NCBI RefSeq assembly: GCF_009805585.1
Contig: NZ_VHIN01000002.1
Location: 372,001-436,000, forward strand
DNA: 64,000 nucleotides
Direction of reading: 5' to 3'
Origin: Glutamicibacter sp. JC586
GTDB lineage: Bacteria > Actinomycetota > Actinomycetes > Actinomycetales > Micrococcaceae
A program made the position numbers and the translations under genes. Numbering within the stretch: position 1 is the first letter of the stretch; each line of letters begins with the position of its first letter. This document shows, in pieces, positions 9,168 through 19,347 of this stretch. The notes below the pieces were generated by a model, which did not search any database, had not been told where the DNA came from, and worked only from the letters and a program-made list of their open reading frames with translations.

Positions 9168-9722
9168 TTAGCTCTGGTTGAAGAAAGTAGCCTGAGCTTC
9201 TGACTTCTTGTGATCTTCCCCAAGAACCTCAACGGTTGAAGGGGAAAGTAGGAACACCTTGTTAGTCACGCGCTCGATTGAGCCGTGCAAAGCGAAAACG
9301 AGTCCGGCCGAGAAATCAACGAGACGCTTGGCATCGGTCTCGCCCATGTCGGTGACATTCATAATCACCGGGATTCCGTCGCGGAAGTTCTCACCGATGA
9401 TCTTGGCATCGTTGTAAGAACGTGGGTGGACGGTTGTAATCTGACGCAATTCGGAATCCTCATCCCGTACTGAAGGGGCACGCTTGATTGGGGTGACCGG
9501 AGCACGGTATTCCGTCTCTGGTTCTCTAGCTTGTGACTGCGGCGCAGCTGGTCTTGCGACAGCTTGCGGACGTGGGGATTCTGCAGGGCGCTGCGTAGGG
9601 GCAGCCTCCTCAACAACACGCACCTGACTCTTGGGTTCGGCGTATGTTGTCTGGGTTTCTTCTTGCTCGACGGCGTCCGCCAAGCCGAGATATACCATTG
9701 CCTTACGTAGACCGTCAGCCAC
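9168..9722 (-). CDS. sepF: Cell division protein SepF
   Basis: Membrane-bound partner that tethers FtsZ; it replaces FtsA in actinobacteria. 184 residues: an N-terminal amphipathic helix (first ~18), a Pro/Ala/Gln-rich linker (about 25-85) and the C-terminal SepF domain (about 95-180, with [19 protein letters not shown] and the FSAGLVFAL segment). The start is GTG at 9722 with a strong GAGGAG ribosome site. It is followed closely by yggT. The ftsZ-pgeF-sepF order is standard except that yggS is not between pgeF and sepF. Confidence 0.94.
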   Translation of the reverse strand: MADGLRKAMVYLGLADAVEQEETQTTYAEPKSQVRVVEEAAPTQRPAESPRPQAVARPAAPQSQAREPETEYRAPVTPIKRAPSVRDEDSELRQITTVHPRSYNDAKIIGENFRDGIPVIMNVTDMGETDAKRLVDFSAGLVFALHGSIERVTNKVFLLSPSTVEVLGEDHKKSEAQATFFNQS

Positions 9723-9847
9723 GATGTTTCTCCTCGTTTATCCCTTGCATGCAACCCCATTGCATGCTTCCGCTACTTCGACGCTACCGTACAAATTTCG
9801 GCAGGCATCGTTTATTCGTTCAATTCTTGGCGGTGTGTCGCGCACGC

Positions 9848-10570
9848 CTACGCAGCTGACCAAATCAGTCCCGCAAGTCGCCCTGCGCTTGGTGTGCGTC
9901 GGTATGAAAAATAGTTTTCATCCTCCAACGTGCAGACCTGGCTCTGACGCACTTGAACACCGAGTGAGGATAATTCACGTTGCGCTGTGGCCGGCAAATC
10001 TAACCCGCTACTTCCCCAGCGGGTTTCGGTACGGATGCCCGTTCGAAGGGTCTCTGATTCTTCGGCCATTTGAGGTGACACTTCATAGCATCGCCCACAG
10101 ATCGATGGGCCAATAATGGCTTCGATCAGACTGGCACCATGAGCACGGAGCTCTTCAACGGTCCGAGTCAAGATTCCGTCCAACAAACCTCGGCGTCCTG
10201 CGTGCGTTGCTGCGGTCAGCGTGCGATCGGTAGCTATATCTTTACCAACAAAAAGTACAGGTAAGCAGTCAGCAACCATCACCGCCAACGGGTACTCCCC
10301 GGTGGGGTCAATCAAACCATCGCAAGTAGGTGCCGTTGGCTCCAGCCAGGAGGTTCGTGCTACCGGATCAACAGTGAAGACATCCGCCGAGTGCACTTGA
10401 TTCATGAAATTAAGCGAGAAACGTCGAACCCCGATCGTATCTTCCAACCGGCTTCGATTCTCCGCCACGAGGCGAGGATCGTCGTTCACGTGCAAGGCGA
10501 GGTTTCCCTCTTCTCGCGACGTGAACGCCAGATGAATATTTGGATCGAGGTCCGACGTGAAATGTAGCAC
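9848..10570 (-). CDS. pgeF: Peptidoglycan editing factor / laccase-domain protein
   Basis: YfiH-family enzyme; in E. coli PgeF removes mis-incorporated L-Ser from UDP-MurNAc peptides, and homologues also have adenosine deaminase or polyphenol oxidase activity. 240 residues with the copper/zinc site His60 (NQVHSADV), Cys102 (VADCLPVL) and His123 (ATHAGRRG). GTG start 19 bases after the ftsZ stop, so it is co-transcribed with ftsZ. Its place in the dcw cluster favours the peptidoglycan-editing role. Confidence 0.9.
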   Translation of the reverse strand: MLHFTSDLDPNIHLAFTSREEGNLALHVNDDPRLVAENRSRLEDTIGVRRFSLNFMNQVHSADVFTVDPVARTSWLEPTAPTCDGLIDPTGEYPLAVMVADCLPVLFVGKDIATDRTLTAATHAGRRGLLDGILTRTVEELRAHGASLIEAIIGPSICGRCYEVSPQMAEESETLRTGIRTETRWGSSGLDLPATAQRELSSLGVQVRQSQVCTLEDENYFSYRRTPSAGRLAGLIWSAA

Positions 10571-10589
10571 TGCTCAGCTTCTCGCTGTT

Positions 10590-11789
10590 TTACTTCAGGA
10601 AGTCAGGTACGTCCAGGTCGTCATTCGAGCCATTGAGGTCCGAATCGACAACGTCAGGAAGGTCCTGGAACGAGCCGTTGTTGTTTTCAGCAGCAGGCTT
10701 CTCTTCGGCAACCGGTGCTGGCTTTGCAGCTGCAGGAGTTGCAGGTGCCTGCTGTTCTGATACCGCAGCAGGTACTGGCTCAACTGGACGCGTAGATACA
10801 GCTGGCTTTGCTGTAACCGGTGCCATTGGCTTGCTGGTTACATCTGGCTCATCAAAGCCGGCAGCAATCACGGTCACGCGTGCTTCATCACCCAGGGCAT
10901 CGTCAATGACGGCACCGAAGATAATGTTGGCTTCAGGGTGAGCAACCTCCTGAACCAGGCGAGCGGCTTCATTAATCTCAAACAGACCGAGATCAGAGCC
11001 ACCCTGGATGGAGAGTAGTACACCGTGTGCACCATCGATGGATGCCTCAAGCAGTGGCGAAGCAATCGCCAGTTCGGCGGCCTTGACGGCACGGTCTTCA
11101 CCGCGGGCAGAACCGATACCCATAAGTGCGGAACCTGCACCCTGCATAACTGACTTAACGTCGGCGAAGTCCAAGTTGATCAAACCGGAAGTGGTGATCA
11201 AGTCGGTGATGCCCTGCACACCGGAGAGCAAGACCTGGTCAGCCTGGCGGAATGCGTCCAGAACCGAAACGTTGCGGTCCGAGATCGAGAGCAGTCGATC
11301 GTTCGGGATCACAATCAAAGTATCTACTTCGTCGCGTAGGGCTTCGATGCCCGACTCGGCGGAGTTCGCACGGCGGCGACCTTCGAAGGTGAACGGACGG
11401 GTGACGACACCGATGGTCAATGCACCAAGCGAACGGGCAATACGTGCCACGACCGGGGCGCCACCGGTACCGGTGCCACCACCTTCGCCAGCGGTTACGA
11501 AGACCATGTCTGCGCCACGCAAGACATCTTCGATTTCTTCTACATGATCTTCAGCTGCCTGGCGGCCCACATCTGGGTTAGCGCCAGCGCCCAGGCCACG
11601 AGTAAGTTCGCGTCCTACGTCCAGTTTGACGTCGGCATCACTCATAAGCAGAGCCTGAGCATCGGTGTTAATGGCGATAAACTCTACGCCCTTGAGACCG
11701 ACTTCGATCATTCGATTGACTGCGTTTACACCGCCACCGCCGATTCCGACGACTTTAATGACCGCGAGGTAATTCTGTGGAGCTGCCAC
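10590..11789 (-). CDS. ftsZ: Cell division protein FtsZ
   Basis: Tubulin-like GTPase that forms the Z-ring. 399 residues: the GTPase domain with the tubulin signature GGGTGTG at 103-109, the T7 loop NLDFADV near 204, then an Ala/Pro-rich linker (about 318-385) and the conserved C-terminal tail ending [10 protein letters not shown], which binds SepF and FtsW. GTG at 11789 with an AAGGGAAG ribosome site. A 219-base gap separates it from ftsQ, so ftsZ probably has its own promoter as in other actinobacteria. Confidence 0.98.
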   Translation of the reverse strand: MAAPQNYLAVIKVVGIGGGGVNAVNRMIEVGLKGVEFIAINTDAQALLMSDADVKLDVGRELTRGLGAGANPDVGRQAAEDHVEEIEDVLRGADMVFVTAGEGGGTGTGGAPVVARIARSLGALTIGVVTRPFTFEGRRRANSAESGIEALRDEVDTLIVIPNDRLLSISDRNVSVLDAFRQADQVLLSGVQGITDLITTSGLINLDFADVKSVMQGAGSALMGIGSARGEDRAVKAAELAIASPLLEASIDGAHGVLLSIQGGSDLGLFEINEAARLVQEVAHPEANIIFGAVIDDALGDEARVTVIAAGFDEPDVTSKPMAPVTAKPAVSTRPVEPVPAAVSEQQAPATPAAAKPAPVAEEKPAAENNNGSFQDLPDVVDSDLNGSNDDLDVPDFLK

Positions 11790-12008
11790 GTCCCGCTTCC
11801 CTTGTTAGATGTGCTACATATTTCACGACTCCAGCTGAAAACCTTCATCTTTAGCCTTAAGCTTTAGGTTCTGTCAAGCTGTCGTTATTAGAAACGCTAT
11901 GAGTCGTGTGGTCTTTGTGCAACGACCGCCTAGGCGTGTCGCTTGTTCAAAACTATCTTTCCAGAATTTGTCGGCTTATTCGTCCTCCCGCGCCCAGAAG
12001 GCCGAGAC

Positions 12009-12743
12009 TTAATAAACGACTGGATTCTCTGGATTGGTAACGTCGATCGTGGTCTTGGCTGAATCTTTGTCGCCAAGTTCTTTCACAAATATCTTCGCTA
12101 CCTGATTTTTCAGTGCCGACTTGGAGTTGTCTCCCCATATCAGCGTCCGCTTCTTGGGAAGCGCCAGTTCGGCGAAGCCTGCCTTAGACAGCGTTGCGGT
12201 GGAGACTTCCTTGAGCACGTCCTGATCTACCGAGCTCAAGATGCTGGTGAGCAGTTTGAACTTCTCCGGATCCTTTGTCTCATTACTTGCCTTGACCTTC
12301 GGAAGCTTCGTCTTGTCGTTCTTCCCAAGCGTCCTTAGCTTCTTGCCGGTCTCGGAGACGAGGTACTGCTTGTCACCATCAACCAAGATGGCCACTGGAT
12401 CTGCCTCAATGACCTCAACAACCAAGGTGTCAGGCATCTGTGCTTTAACAACAACGCTATCAATAGCCGGTTGCTCGCCAATGAGTTCTTGAACCTTTGA
12501 TTCTGAAATCCGCGGAAGCGGAGTTCCCTTCAGCGGTTCCAAAGACTGGCTCAGCTTCTTAGCATCAACCAGTTTGGTGCCTGAGACTTCGATTTTCTTA
12601 GCCGCCAGTAAGGGAGAAAAACTCAAGATCAGCACCGCCACGAGGCTGAGCACCACAATGCTCACCCCGACTATGATCAGAAGCTTACGTCGCTTCTTCT
12701 CGGGACTTTCCGGAAGTACTACGACTTTTGAATCTTCACCCAT
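12009..12743 (-). CDS. ftsQ: Cell division protein FtsQ
   Basis: Bitopic divisome protein that links FtsL to the septal synthase. 244 residues from the ATG at 12743, which has an AAGG ribosome site; a TTG 14 codons earlier is open but less likely. A short basic cytoplasmic tail is followed by one membrane segment (about 20-45), a POTRA domain starting at KKIEVSGTKLVD, and the FtsQ domain to the C-terminus. It starts 62 bases after murC. Confidence 0.92.
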   Translation of the reverse strand: MGEDSKVVVLPESPEKKRRKLLIIVGVSIVVLSLVAVLILSFSPLLAAKKIEVSGTKLVDAKKLSQSLEPLKGTPLPRISESKVQELIGEQPAIDSVVVKAQMPDTLVVEVIEADPVAILVDGDKQYLVSETGKKLRTLGKNDKTKLPKVKASNETKDPEKFKLLTSILSSVDQDVLKEVSTATLSKAGFAELALPKKRTLIWGDNSKSALKNQVAKIFVKELGDKDSAKTTIDVTNPENPVVY

Positions 12744-12804
12744 GGAACGCCTTGTGTGGTTGATAAGACCAATGAACTTGGCCAACGACTATTGCATGCT
12801 GAAT

Positions 12805-14202
12805 TTAGCTCAGCGATTTCACGATTTCTGGACCAAGAGCCGTAACATCGCCGGCACCAATGGTCATCACAACATCTCCGGGTTCTGCTTTTTCAACCAC
12901 ATGTGCGACTGCAGCAGCAGGTTCAAAGACATTGGACGGCACCTCAACCCGGGATGAAATCAGCTCACTGGTCACCCCTTCGATTGGCTCTTCGCGTGCC
13001 GGATAGATTTCCAAAACGGCAACCGAATCGGCCAATGAAAGCGCCTGCGCGAACTCTCGGTAGAACTCTTTGGTACGACTAAATAGGTGTGGCTGGAAGA
13101 CCACGTGCAGTTTGCCTTCACCGGCAACCGTGCGTCCTGCCGACAAGGCTGCCTGCACCTCTGTGGGGTGGTGAGCATAGTCATCGAAGACGCGGACTGC
13201 TCCCACCTCACCTTTGAACTCAAACCGGCGTGCTGCCCCGGAGAAACTTGCTAGCGCCTGCAGTGCTTGGTCAGCATCAAGCCCGGCGTCCAACCCAACG
13301 CAGAGTGCAGCGGTAGCGTTGAGCAAGTTGTGCTGACCGGGTACTGCCAGATCCATGGTGTGGCGCTGGCCGTCATTTAGGTCAACTGTTGCGGTAAAAC
13401 GTCCATCAGCTGTGGACTGCGCACCAGAGAGTCGAAGATCCGCATCTTCGCTGAATCCATAGGTCAGCACACGCAGCTCACCCCGTTCGGCCCGCATCTT
13501 CGTCGCTAATTCATTTGCTCCTGCATCATCGGCACAACAAATGAGCAGGCCGTCTTCGGGCAACAAACGGGCAAAGTCCACAAAGGCTTGGTGAACGGCT
13601 TCGGCAGTTCCGTAGTGGTCCAGGTGATCGGCTTCAACGTTGGTCACGATGATTACGTCAGGACGGTAGTTCAAGAACGAAGCGTCTGACTCGTCAGCCT
13701 CTGCCACAAAGTAACCGCCTGCACCAAGCTCCGCGTTGGTGCCCAGGCTTGGAATGTTCGCGCCGACAGCGAAGCTTGGACGTGCGCCCACAGCTTTGAG
13801 CATATGAGCGGTCAACGAAGTGGTGGTGGTTTTGCCGTGGGTACCGGCAATGGTCACGATCTTTTCATGACCGCGCATGGTTGCTTCCAGCCCTTGCGAA
13901 CGGTGCAGAATTTTCAGGCCGCGACGTACCGCTTCATCGTATTCCGGGTTGCCGGGCTTGATGATCGAGGAGATGACCACGGTCTGGGCATCTTGAAGGT
14001 TGGCAGGATCATAGCCAACGTGGATTCGGGCTCCGCGTTCACGTAGACCCTCCAACACGGGCAGGTCCTTTGCATCGGTGCCCGAAACTTCCAGTCCGTA
14101 GTCCAGCAGCAATCGAGCCACTGCAGAAACTCCAACCCCGGCAACGCCCATCAGGTGTACTTTGCCGAGTTCAGCTTGCAGTTCGTTGGCGCGCAATGCC
14201 AT
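12805..14202 (-). CDS. murC: UDP-N-acetylmuramate--L-alanine ligase
   Basis: Adds L-alanine to UDP-MurNAc, the first amino-acid ligation of the peptidoglycan stem. 465 residues from the ATG at 14202, chosen for its AGGAAGG site and because it starts 4 bases after the murG stop. Mur ligase layout: Rossmann N-domain with GVAGVGVSA (about 20-28), ATP-binding GTHGKTTT (120-127), central domain, and the C-terminal domain beginning near the FDDYAHHPTE motif. Confidence 0.96.
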   Translation of the reverse strand: MALRANELQAELGKVHLMGVAGVGVSAVARLLLDYGLEVSGTDAKDLPVLEGLRERGARIHVGYDPANLQDAQTVVISSIIKPGNPEYDEAVRRGLKILHRSQGLEATMRGHEKIVTIAGTHGKTTTTSLTAHMLKAVGARPSFAVGANIPSLGTNAELGAGGYFVAEADESDASFLNYRPDVIIVTNVEADHLDHYGTAEAVHQAFVDFARLLPEDGLLICCADDAGANELATKMRAERGELRVLTYGFSEDADLRLSGAQSTADGRFTATVDLNDGQRHTMDLAVPGQHNLLNATAALCVGLDAGLDADQALQALASFSGAARRFEFKGEVGAVRVFDDYAHHPTEVQAALSAGRTVAGEGKLHVVFQPHLFSRTKEFYREFAQALSLADSVAVLEIYPAREEPIEGVTSELISSRVEVPSNVFEPAAAVAHVVEKAEPGDVVMTIGAGDVTALGPEIVKSLS

Positions 14203-14206
14203 GGTT

Positions 14207-15328
14207 CTAGCCTTCCTGACCCGCACCACGACGGGTTGAAACTTCTTCAATAATTCGACGTGCCATGATTTGTGCAGCGTCGCGCTGACCTAGTGAGGCA
14301 GCGGCTTGAGACATCTGTTCAAGTTTATGCTGATCGCTCAGTAATTTGATGACATTTTCGGTGACATAGGCCTTGGAAAATTCGTCATCAGAAACCAGTA
14401 CCGCTCCCCCAGCAGCGACTAAGTCACGGGCGTTGAGTTGCTGCTCACCATTACCGATGGGCAGGGGAACCAGCACAGCAGCGGTCCCGGCCACTTCAAG
14501 CTCACATACTGTACCGGCGCCCGAACGGCATACCATCAAATCGGCTACCGCGTACGCGTACTCCATACGATCCACGTATTCGAGCTGCGTGTATCCCTCG
14601 TGCTCCAGCGGCAGGCCCGCTGCATCGAGGATCTGTTTTCCGCGTCCCGTGATGTGTACTGTGTGCACTCCAGCGGCATTAAGCTCATCGAGAGAGTCCG
14701 CGATCGCCGTGTTGATACTTTGCGCACCTGAGGAACCGCCGGTTACCAGAAGCACTGGCTTGTTCTTCGGCACCGCAAAATATTCGCGTGCTTCATCGCG
14801 CAGAGCATGTCGGTCCATTTGAGCGACGTTCGAACGCATTGGCATACCAACTTGAACTTCGCCTGGCAGTCCTGTGTGGGCGAAAGTGGTTCCGACAAAC
14901 GCAGCAGACTTGGCACCCAACTTGTTAGCCATGCCGGCCACCGAGTTTGCCTCGTGAACGAAAATCGGTACCCGTAGTTGTTTAGCCGCTAGGTAGGCGG
15001 GAGTGCAAACGTACCCTCCTACGCCCAGCACCGCTTCGGCCTTGTTCTCTTTCAGAACACGCTTAGCTTGGTTTAAAGCGGAGAGGAACCGGAAAGGGAA
15101 CTTGAACAGGTCGAGGTTCAGGCTGCGAGGCATCGGAACCTTGGGAATTAGTTCCAGCTGATAGCCCGCTTCCGGAACCAGCTTGGTTTCTAATCCGCCC
15201 GGCGAACCCAAGGCAGTGATCTGGGCACCGGCTTGTTCGTCCTTCACCGCATCGGCAATCGCCAGCATAGGTGAAATGTGACCGGCAGTTCCTCCGCCTG
15301 CTACGACAAGACGCATAGCTTCAGTCAT
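14207..15328 (-). CDS. murG: UDP-GlcNAc transferase MurG (lipid II synthesis)
   Basis: Transfers GlcNAc to lipid I on the inner face of the membrane to make lipid II. 373 residues with the GT28 fold: N-terminal GGGTAGHISP (about 11-20), conserved LGVGGYVCTPAYLA (about 99-112), HEANSVAGMANK, and C-terminal GGSSGAQSIN and the UDP-binding CRSGAGTVCE segment (about 266-275). ATG at 15328 with a GGAG ribosome site. A 95-base gap with a 12-bp palindrome separates it from ftsW. Confidence 0.96.
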   Translation of the reverse strand: MTEAMRLVVAGGGTAGHISPMLAIADAVKDEQAGAQITALGSPGGLETKLVPEAGYQLELIPKVPMPRSLNLDLFKFPFRFLSALNQAKRVLKENKAEAVLGVGGYVCTPAYLAAKQLRVPIFVHEANSVAGMANKLGAKSAAFVGTTFAHTGLPGEVQVGMPMRSNVAQMDRHALRDEAREYFAVPKNKPVLLVTGGSSGAQSINTAIADSLDELNAAGVHTVHITGRGKQILDAAGLPLEHEGYTQLEYVDRMEYAYAVADLMVCRSGAGTVCELEVAGTAAVLVPLPIGNGEQQLNARDLVAAGGAVLVSDDEFSKAYVTENVIKLLSDQHKLEQMSQAAASLGQRDAAQIMARRIIEEVSTRRGAGQEG

Positions 15329-15354
15329 TGGTTCTCTTGCTCCTTAAGACCCCG

Positions 15355-15366
15355 AAACCCGGGTTT
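15355..15366. other. 12-bp perfect palindrome between ftsW and murG
   Basis: AAACCCGGGTTT lies within a larger partly pairing region (CCCCGA / TCGGGG arms, about 15350-15408) in the 95-base ftsW-murG gap. It may form an RNA hairpin that tunes murG expression. This is structure only; no function is shown. Confidence 0.35.
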
Positions 15367-15423
15367 GTTGCCCGTCAAGGTCATCTCGGGGCTTCAACGT
15401 TTTCTTAGCGTGCGGTCGACGCG

Positions 15424-16674
15424 CTATTTCTGCTTGGCGGGGATGGTCTTGTCCTTGGCCTTGCCCTCGCCGGCTTCAAAGGCGAGCTTCTGCGCACGCG
15501 CTGAAGACAGGACATAGCCCATGGCCAACATAATGGCTAACATCGCCGAGCCACCTGATGAAATGAATGGCAGCGGGACACCAATGACCGGAAGAACACC
15601 GGTAACGGTACCGAGGTTGACGAACGTCTGGCCGATAACCCATGACATCAAGCAACCCATGAGGACCTTGGTGTACATGTCGCTGGCTCGCATAGCGATG
15701 CGGTACATGGCCAACGCCAAGACGATAAACATGGCAAGAACGAACAGCACACCGATCAAACCGAACTCTTCACCCAGAATAGAGAAAATAAAGTCATTCT
15801 GAGCTTCTGGCACGTAGGACCACTTCATGCGCGACTGTCCAGCGCCTACGCCAAACCAGCCACCGGAGGCGAAGGCATGCAGCCCCATGCTGGCCTGATA
15901 ACACAACTGGTCGCTAGGACCACAGTCGGTATCCAACCAAGCAAGAACACGCTGTCGACGGTTCGATGAACCCATGACGGCAACGGCCAAACCGACAAAG
16001 CCGACGGCAGCAAAACCTGCCAACCACTTCATCCGGATTCCGCCCAAGAACATCGCTGCGGCAATTACCATCAGCAGTACCAGCGCGGTACCGACGTCCT
16101 TACCCACGACCACCAAACCAACAATGGTAATACCCACGGGAATCACGATGGGAACAACCAAGTGCTTCATGTCGTGCAGGAGATGCTGCTTCTTCTCCAG
16201 CATAAAAGCGGCAAAGACGGCAAGAGCCAACTTGGCAAATTCACTGGGCTGTAGACCCAGCGGGCCGATTCTAATCCAGTTTCGGTTACCCAGAACCGTA
16301 TGTCCCAAGGGGGTGAAGGCGACCAGGAACAGCAGGAGAATGGCACCCAACACCGAGGGCCAGCCCAACCGCTTAAGCGTGCTTGGCTTAATGAATTGCA
16401 TCACCAACATGAGCACGATGCCCACACCGGCAAACGTGGCCTGGGACAGCGCGACGGTGAAGCCGTCCTTGCCCTTGGCGATGGCTTCCACCGAGGCTGA
16501 GGACTGAACCATCAGCACACCAAAAACTGCCAATACTACCGAGATGGCAAGAACCATCCAGTAGTCGATGGACGCCATGCGACCGCTGGCGCTTTCCACT
16601 ATGCCGATCAGTCTGGTCAACAAGGGAGTTTTTGCCGTGGCCTCCGTGGCTGGCTGATGTTGCTTAGTCGCCAT
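15424..16674 (-). CDS. ftsW: Lipid II polymerase FtsW (SEDS family)
   Basis: Septal peptidoglycan glycosyltransferase working with FtsI. 416 residues with about ten membrane segments. SEDS features include GNRNWIRIGPLGLQPSEFAK (about 130-149), the catalytic-region GKDVGTALVL and the C-terminal PLPFISSGGSAML. ATG at 16674 with a GGAGG ribosome site, 43 bases after murD. The charged Lys-rich C-terminal tail is cytoplasmic. Confidence 0.96.
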   Translation of the reverse strand: MATKQHQPATEATAKTPLLTRLIGIVESASGRMASIDYWMVLAISVVLAVFGVLMVQSSASVEAIAKGKDGFTVALSQATFAGVGIVLMLVMQFIKPSTLKRLGWPSVLGAILLLFLVAFTPLGHTVLGNRNWIRIGPLGLQPSEFAKLALAVFAAFMLEKKQHLLHDMKHLVVPIVIPVGITIVGLVVVGKDVGTALVLLMVIAAAMFLGGIRMKWLAGFAAVGFVGLAVAVMGSSNRRQRVLAWLDTDCGPSDQLCYQASMGLHAFASGGWFGVGAGQSRMKWSYVPEAQNDFIFSILGEEFGLIGVLFVLAMFIVLALAMYRIAMRASDMYTKVLMGCLMSWVIGQTFVNLGTVTGVLPVIGVPLPFISSGGSAMLAIMLAMGYVLSSARAQKLAFEAGEGKAKDKTIPAKQK

Positions 16675-16717
16675 CGGTGCCTCCTGCCTTGATGTTATCT
16701 GTACGGTAAACGGTTGC

Positions 16718-18247
16718 TTAGTGCTCTTCGCCCGCGTTATCCATCAGATCACTCACGGAGCTGATAAACGCGTTGCCACGCTGGGCGTAGGAGCTGAATT
16801 GGTCCATCGATGCTGCAGCCGGCGCCATCAACACGGTGTCGCCGGGCTCAGCAACTTCGTGAGCCTTCGCCACTGCTTGGGCCATGACTTCAAGTCCGGT
16901 GGGTGCCTGAGAATCAGCTGACGGGGTCAGCGCGGTGATGTTGATGACCTCAACCGCAGGTGCTTTGGCAGCCAACGCACTGATCAGCCCGGCAGTATCG
17001 GTTCCGATGAGCAATACCTTAGCCAAACGATGTGCGTGCTTAGCAATTAGCTCTTCGTATTCGACACCCTTTGAGAGTCCTCCGGCAATCCAAACCACGC
17101 GGGTGAACGCCGCCAAAGAGGCATCGGCGGCATGCGGGTTGGTAGCCTTCGAATCGTTGATCCACAGGATGTCGTTCTTACGGGCAACAGCCTGGATTCG
17201 GTGATCCCCAGCGTCAAATCCGCTCAAACCCTGGAACACGGCTTCTGGTTCGACGCCATAGGCACGGGTCAAAGCCGCGGCAGCCGCAGCATTCGCCGCT
17301 GTATGTCGAGGGACGATCTCACCAATCTGATCCAGCGGAATCAGTTCAGCCGCGCTGTTCTTTCGATCATCAATGTAGGCGCGGTCAACCAGAAGGTTCT
17401 CCACCACACCAATCATGGACATCGCTGGGGTGTCGGTGGTGAAACCGATAGCGCGACATCCATCCACGACGTCGGCATTTTCTACCATCGAAATGGTGCT
17501 TTGCTCGTCCACGTTGAAGATAGCTGCAACTTGGGTGCGCTCGTAAATCTTGGCCTTGGCAGCCTTGTAGTTTTCAAAGCCGTCGTGCCAGTCCACGTGA
17601 TCTTCTGCGATGTTCAAGACCACGGAAGCCAAAGGCGAGATGCTGTGGGTGTAATGCAATTGGAAGCTGGAGAGCTCAACCGCGAATACGTCGTAGTCAA
17701 CTGGTTCACGTACGGCATCAAGAATTGGAGTACCAACGTTGCCTACGGCGATGGCTTTCAACCCTGCGGCACGCAAGATCGATTCGGTCATGCCTACGGT
17801 GGTGGTTTTTCCGTTGGTTCCGGTAATGGCCAACCATTTTGGTGCTACGTGTCCAGCACGGTTCTGCACGCGCCAAGCCAACTCGATATCGCTCCAGACC
17901 GCGATATTCAGCTTTTCAGCTTCGGCGATGACGGGGTGGCGAGGATTCCATCCCGGGGAAACCATTACCAACTGTGCCTGCGCTGAATCAACCAGGGGCA
18001 GGGATGTCACGTGTTCGGCGCCGAGCAGGACCTCATGGGCACCGACAATTTTCAGGGTTTCGCCTCGCTGCTGATTGCTCTGATCGTCCCGCCCGTCAAT
18101 GACGGTCACGATCGCGCCAAGTTCGATCAGCGTGTCAGCGGCGGAGAACCCAGAAAGTCCTAGCCCGGCCACGACAACGCGTAGCCCTTTCCAGTCAGCA
18201 TCCCAGCTGGTTAGTGAGTCCAAAAGTTCTTTGGCATCTGCGCTCAC
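16718..18247 (-). CDS. murD: UDP-MurNAc-L-alanine--D-glutamate ligase
   Basis: Adds D-glutamate to the growing stem peptide. 509 residues from a GTG at 18247 whose GTGA overlaps the mraY stop, so translation is coupled; an ATG five codons upstream is also open. N-terminal Rossmann domain with VVVAGLGLSGFSAA, ATP-binding GTNGKTTT (143-150), and a C-terminal domain starting near NDSKATNPHA. It is somewhat longer than the E. coli enzyme, as is usual in actinobacteria. Confidence 0.95.
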   Translation of the reverse strand: MSADAKELLDSLTSWDADWKGLRVVVAGLGLSGFSAADTLIELGAIVTVIDGRDDQSNQQRGETLKIVGAHEVLLGAEHVTSLPLVDSAQAQLVMVSPGWNPRHPVIAEAEKLNIAVWSDIELAWRVQNRAGHVAPKWLAITGTNGKTTTVGMTESILRAAGLKAIAVGNVGTPILDAVREPVDYDVFAVELSSFQLHYTHSISPLASVVLNIAEDHVDWHDGFENYKAAKAKIYERTQVAAIFNVDEQSTISMVENADVVDGCRAIGFTTDTPAMSMIGVVENLLVDRAYIDDRKNSAAELIPLDQIGEIVPRHTAANAAAAAALTRAYGVEPEAVFQGLSGFDAGDHRIQAVARKNDILWINDSKATNPHAADASLAAFTRVVWIAGGLSKGVEYEELIAKHAHRLAKVLLIGTDTAGLISALAAKAPAVEVINITALTPSADSQAPTGLEVMAQAVAKAHEVAEPGDTVLMAPAAASMDQFSSYAQRGNAFISSVSDLMDNAGEEH

Positions 18248-19347
18248 AGTGCGACAACCCATTCAGAGTAGAAGAGTCCCAGACCGGCAGCGACGAAGAG
18301 TCCGGCCAGGATCCAGAAGCGAATAACGACGTTTTCTTCGGACCAACCCGAAAGTTCAAAGTGGTGCTGCAGTGGGGCCATCTTAAAGACTCGCTTACCA
18401 CCGGAGATCTTGAAGTAACCCACCTGGATAATTACCGAAACGGCAACGATTACGAACAGTCCCGCGATGATAACCAGCAGCAGCTGGGTGCGCGAGAGTA
18501 TTGCGAAGGCAGCGATGGCACCGCCGATAGCCAATGAACCGGTATCCCCCATGAAGATCTTCGCCGGTTTGGCGTTAAACCAGAGGAATGCGATCAAAGC
18601 GCCCGAGAGCGTAGCACCAAGCAGAGCCAGGTCCTGTGGGTCTCGCACCGAGTAACACACGTCCATGGAACTGATGTTTGCGCAGGCTTGATTCTGCTGC
18701 CAGATCCCCATCAGCGTGTAGGCGCCGAAAACCATAATTGCAGCGCCGGTGGCCAGTCCGTCTAGACCGTCGGTGAGGTTCACCGCGTTGGTGGTACCGG
18801 TAACAATGAAGTTTGCCCAGATCACAAACAGGACCAGCCCCAGCAATGGTCCGGCGAATGCCAGATCAATGTTGGTATCGCGCAGGAATGAGATCGCGGT
18901 GGATCCTGGAGTCAATCCCCGCTCGTTGGGGAACTGTAGGGCCAATACCGCAAAGCTGATACCGAAAATGGCCTGCAGGACAATCTTCTGCCACGCGCGA
19001 AGGCCCAAGGAGCGCTTCTTGAAGATCTTGATGAAGTCATCCAAGAAGCCGATCAGTCCCATGCCTCCAAAGAGCAGCAGGGCGAGCAATCCGCTGGCCG
19101 TGATACCCGATGATTGGCGTCCCATCAGGGCCAGGATGCCGTGGGTGGCGAAGTAGGCAACAAATACGGCCAAGACAAAGACCACACCGCCCATGGTGGG
19201 GGTGCCCGACTTTACGGCGTGAGAGTTGGGACCGTCATCGCGTACTACCTGCCCATATTGCTTGGCGGTGAGTAGTTTGATGTACAGCGGCATGGCCACC
19301 ATGGTTAGTACGAGGGCAATACCTGCCCCCAAGATCAATGCGATCAC
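18244..19347 (-). CDS. mraY: Phospho-MurNAc-pentapeptide translocase
   Basis: Forms lipid I by transferring phospho-MurNAc-pentapeptide to undecaprenyl phosphate. 367 residues with about ten membrane segments. Catalytic motifs are DDFIKIFKKR (about 122-131), NLTDGLDGLATG (about 191-202) and GDTGSLAIGG (about 265-274). The GTG start at 19347 overlaps the murF stop (GTGA), and its own stop overlaps the murD start. Confidence 0.97.
   Translation of the reverse strand: MIALILGAGIALVLTMVAMPLYIKLLTAKQYGQVVRDDGPNSHAVKSGTPTMGGVVFVLAVFVAYFATHGILALMGRQSSGITASGLLALLLFGGMGLIGFLDDFIKIFKKRSLGLRAWQKIVLQAIFGISFAVLALQFPNERGLTPGSTAISFLRDTNIDLAFAGPLLGLVLFVIWANFIVTGTTNAVNLTDGLDGLATGAAIMVFGAYTLMGIWQQNQACANISSMDVCYSVRDPQDLALLGATLSGALIAFLWFNAKPAKIFMGDTGSLAIGGAIAAFAILSRTQLLLVIIAGLFVIVAVSVIIQVGYFKISGGKRVFKMAPLQHHFELSGWSEENVVIRFWILAGLFVAAGLGLFYSEWVVAL

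Noticed and set aside
17132-17986. 284-codon plus-strand frame opposite murD
   Set aside because: It lies wholly antisense to a complete murD with intact motifs and has a composition that mirrors it.
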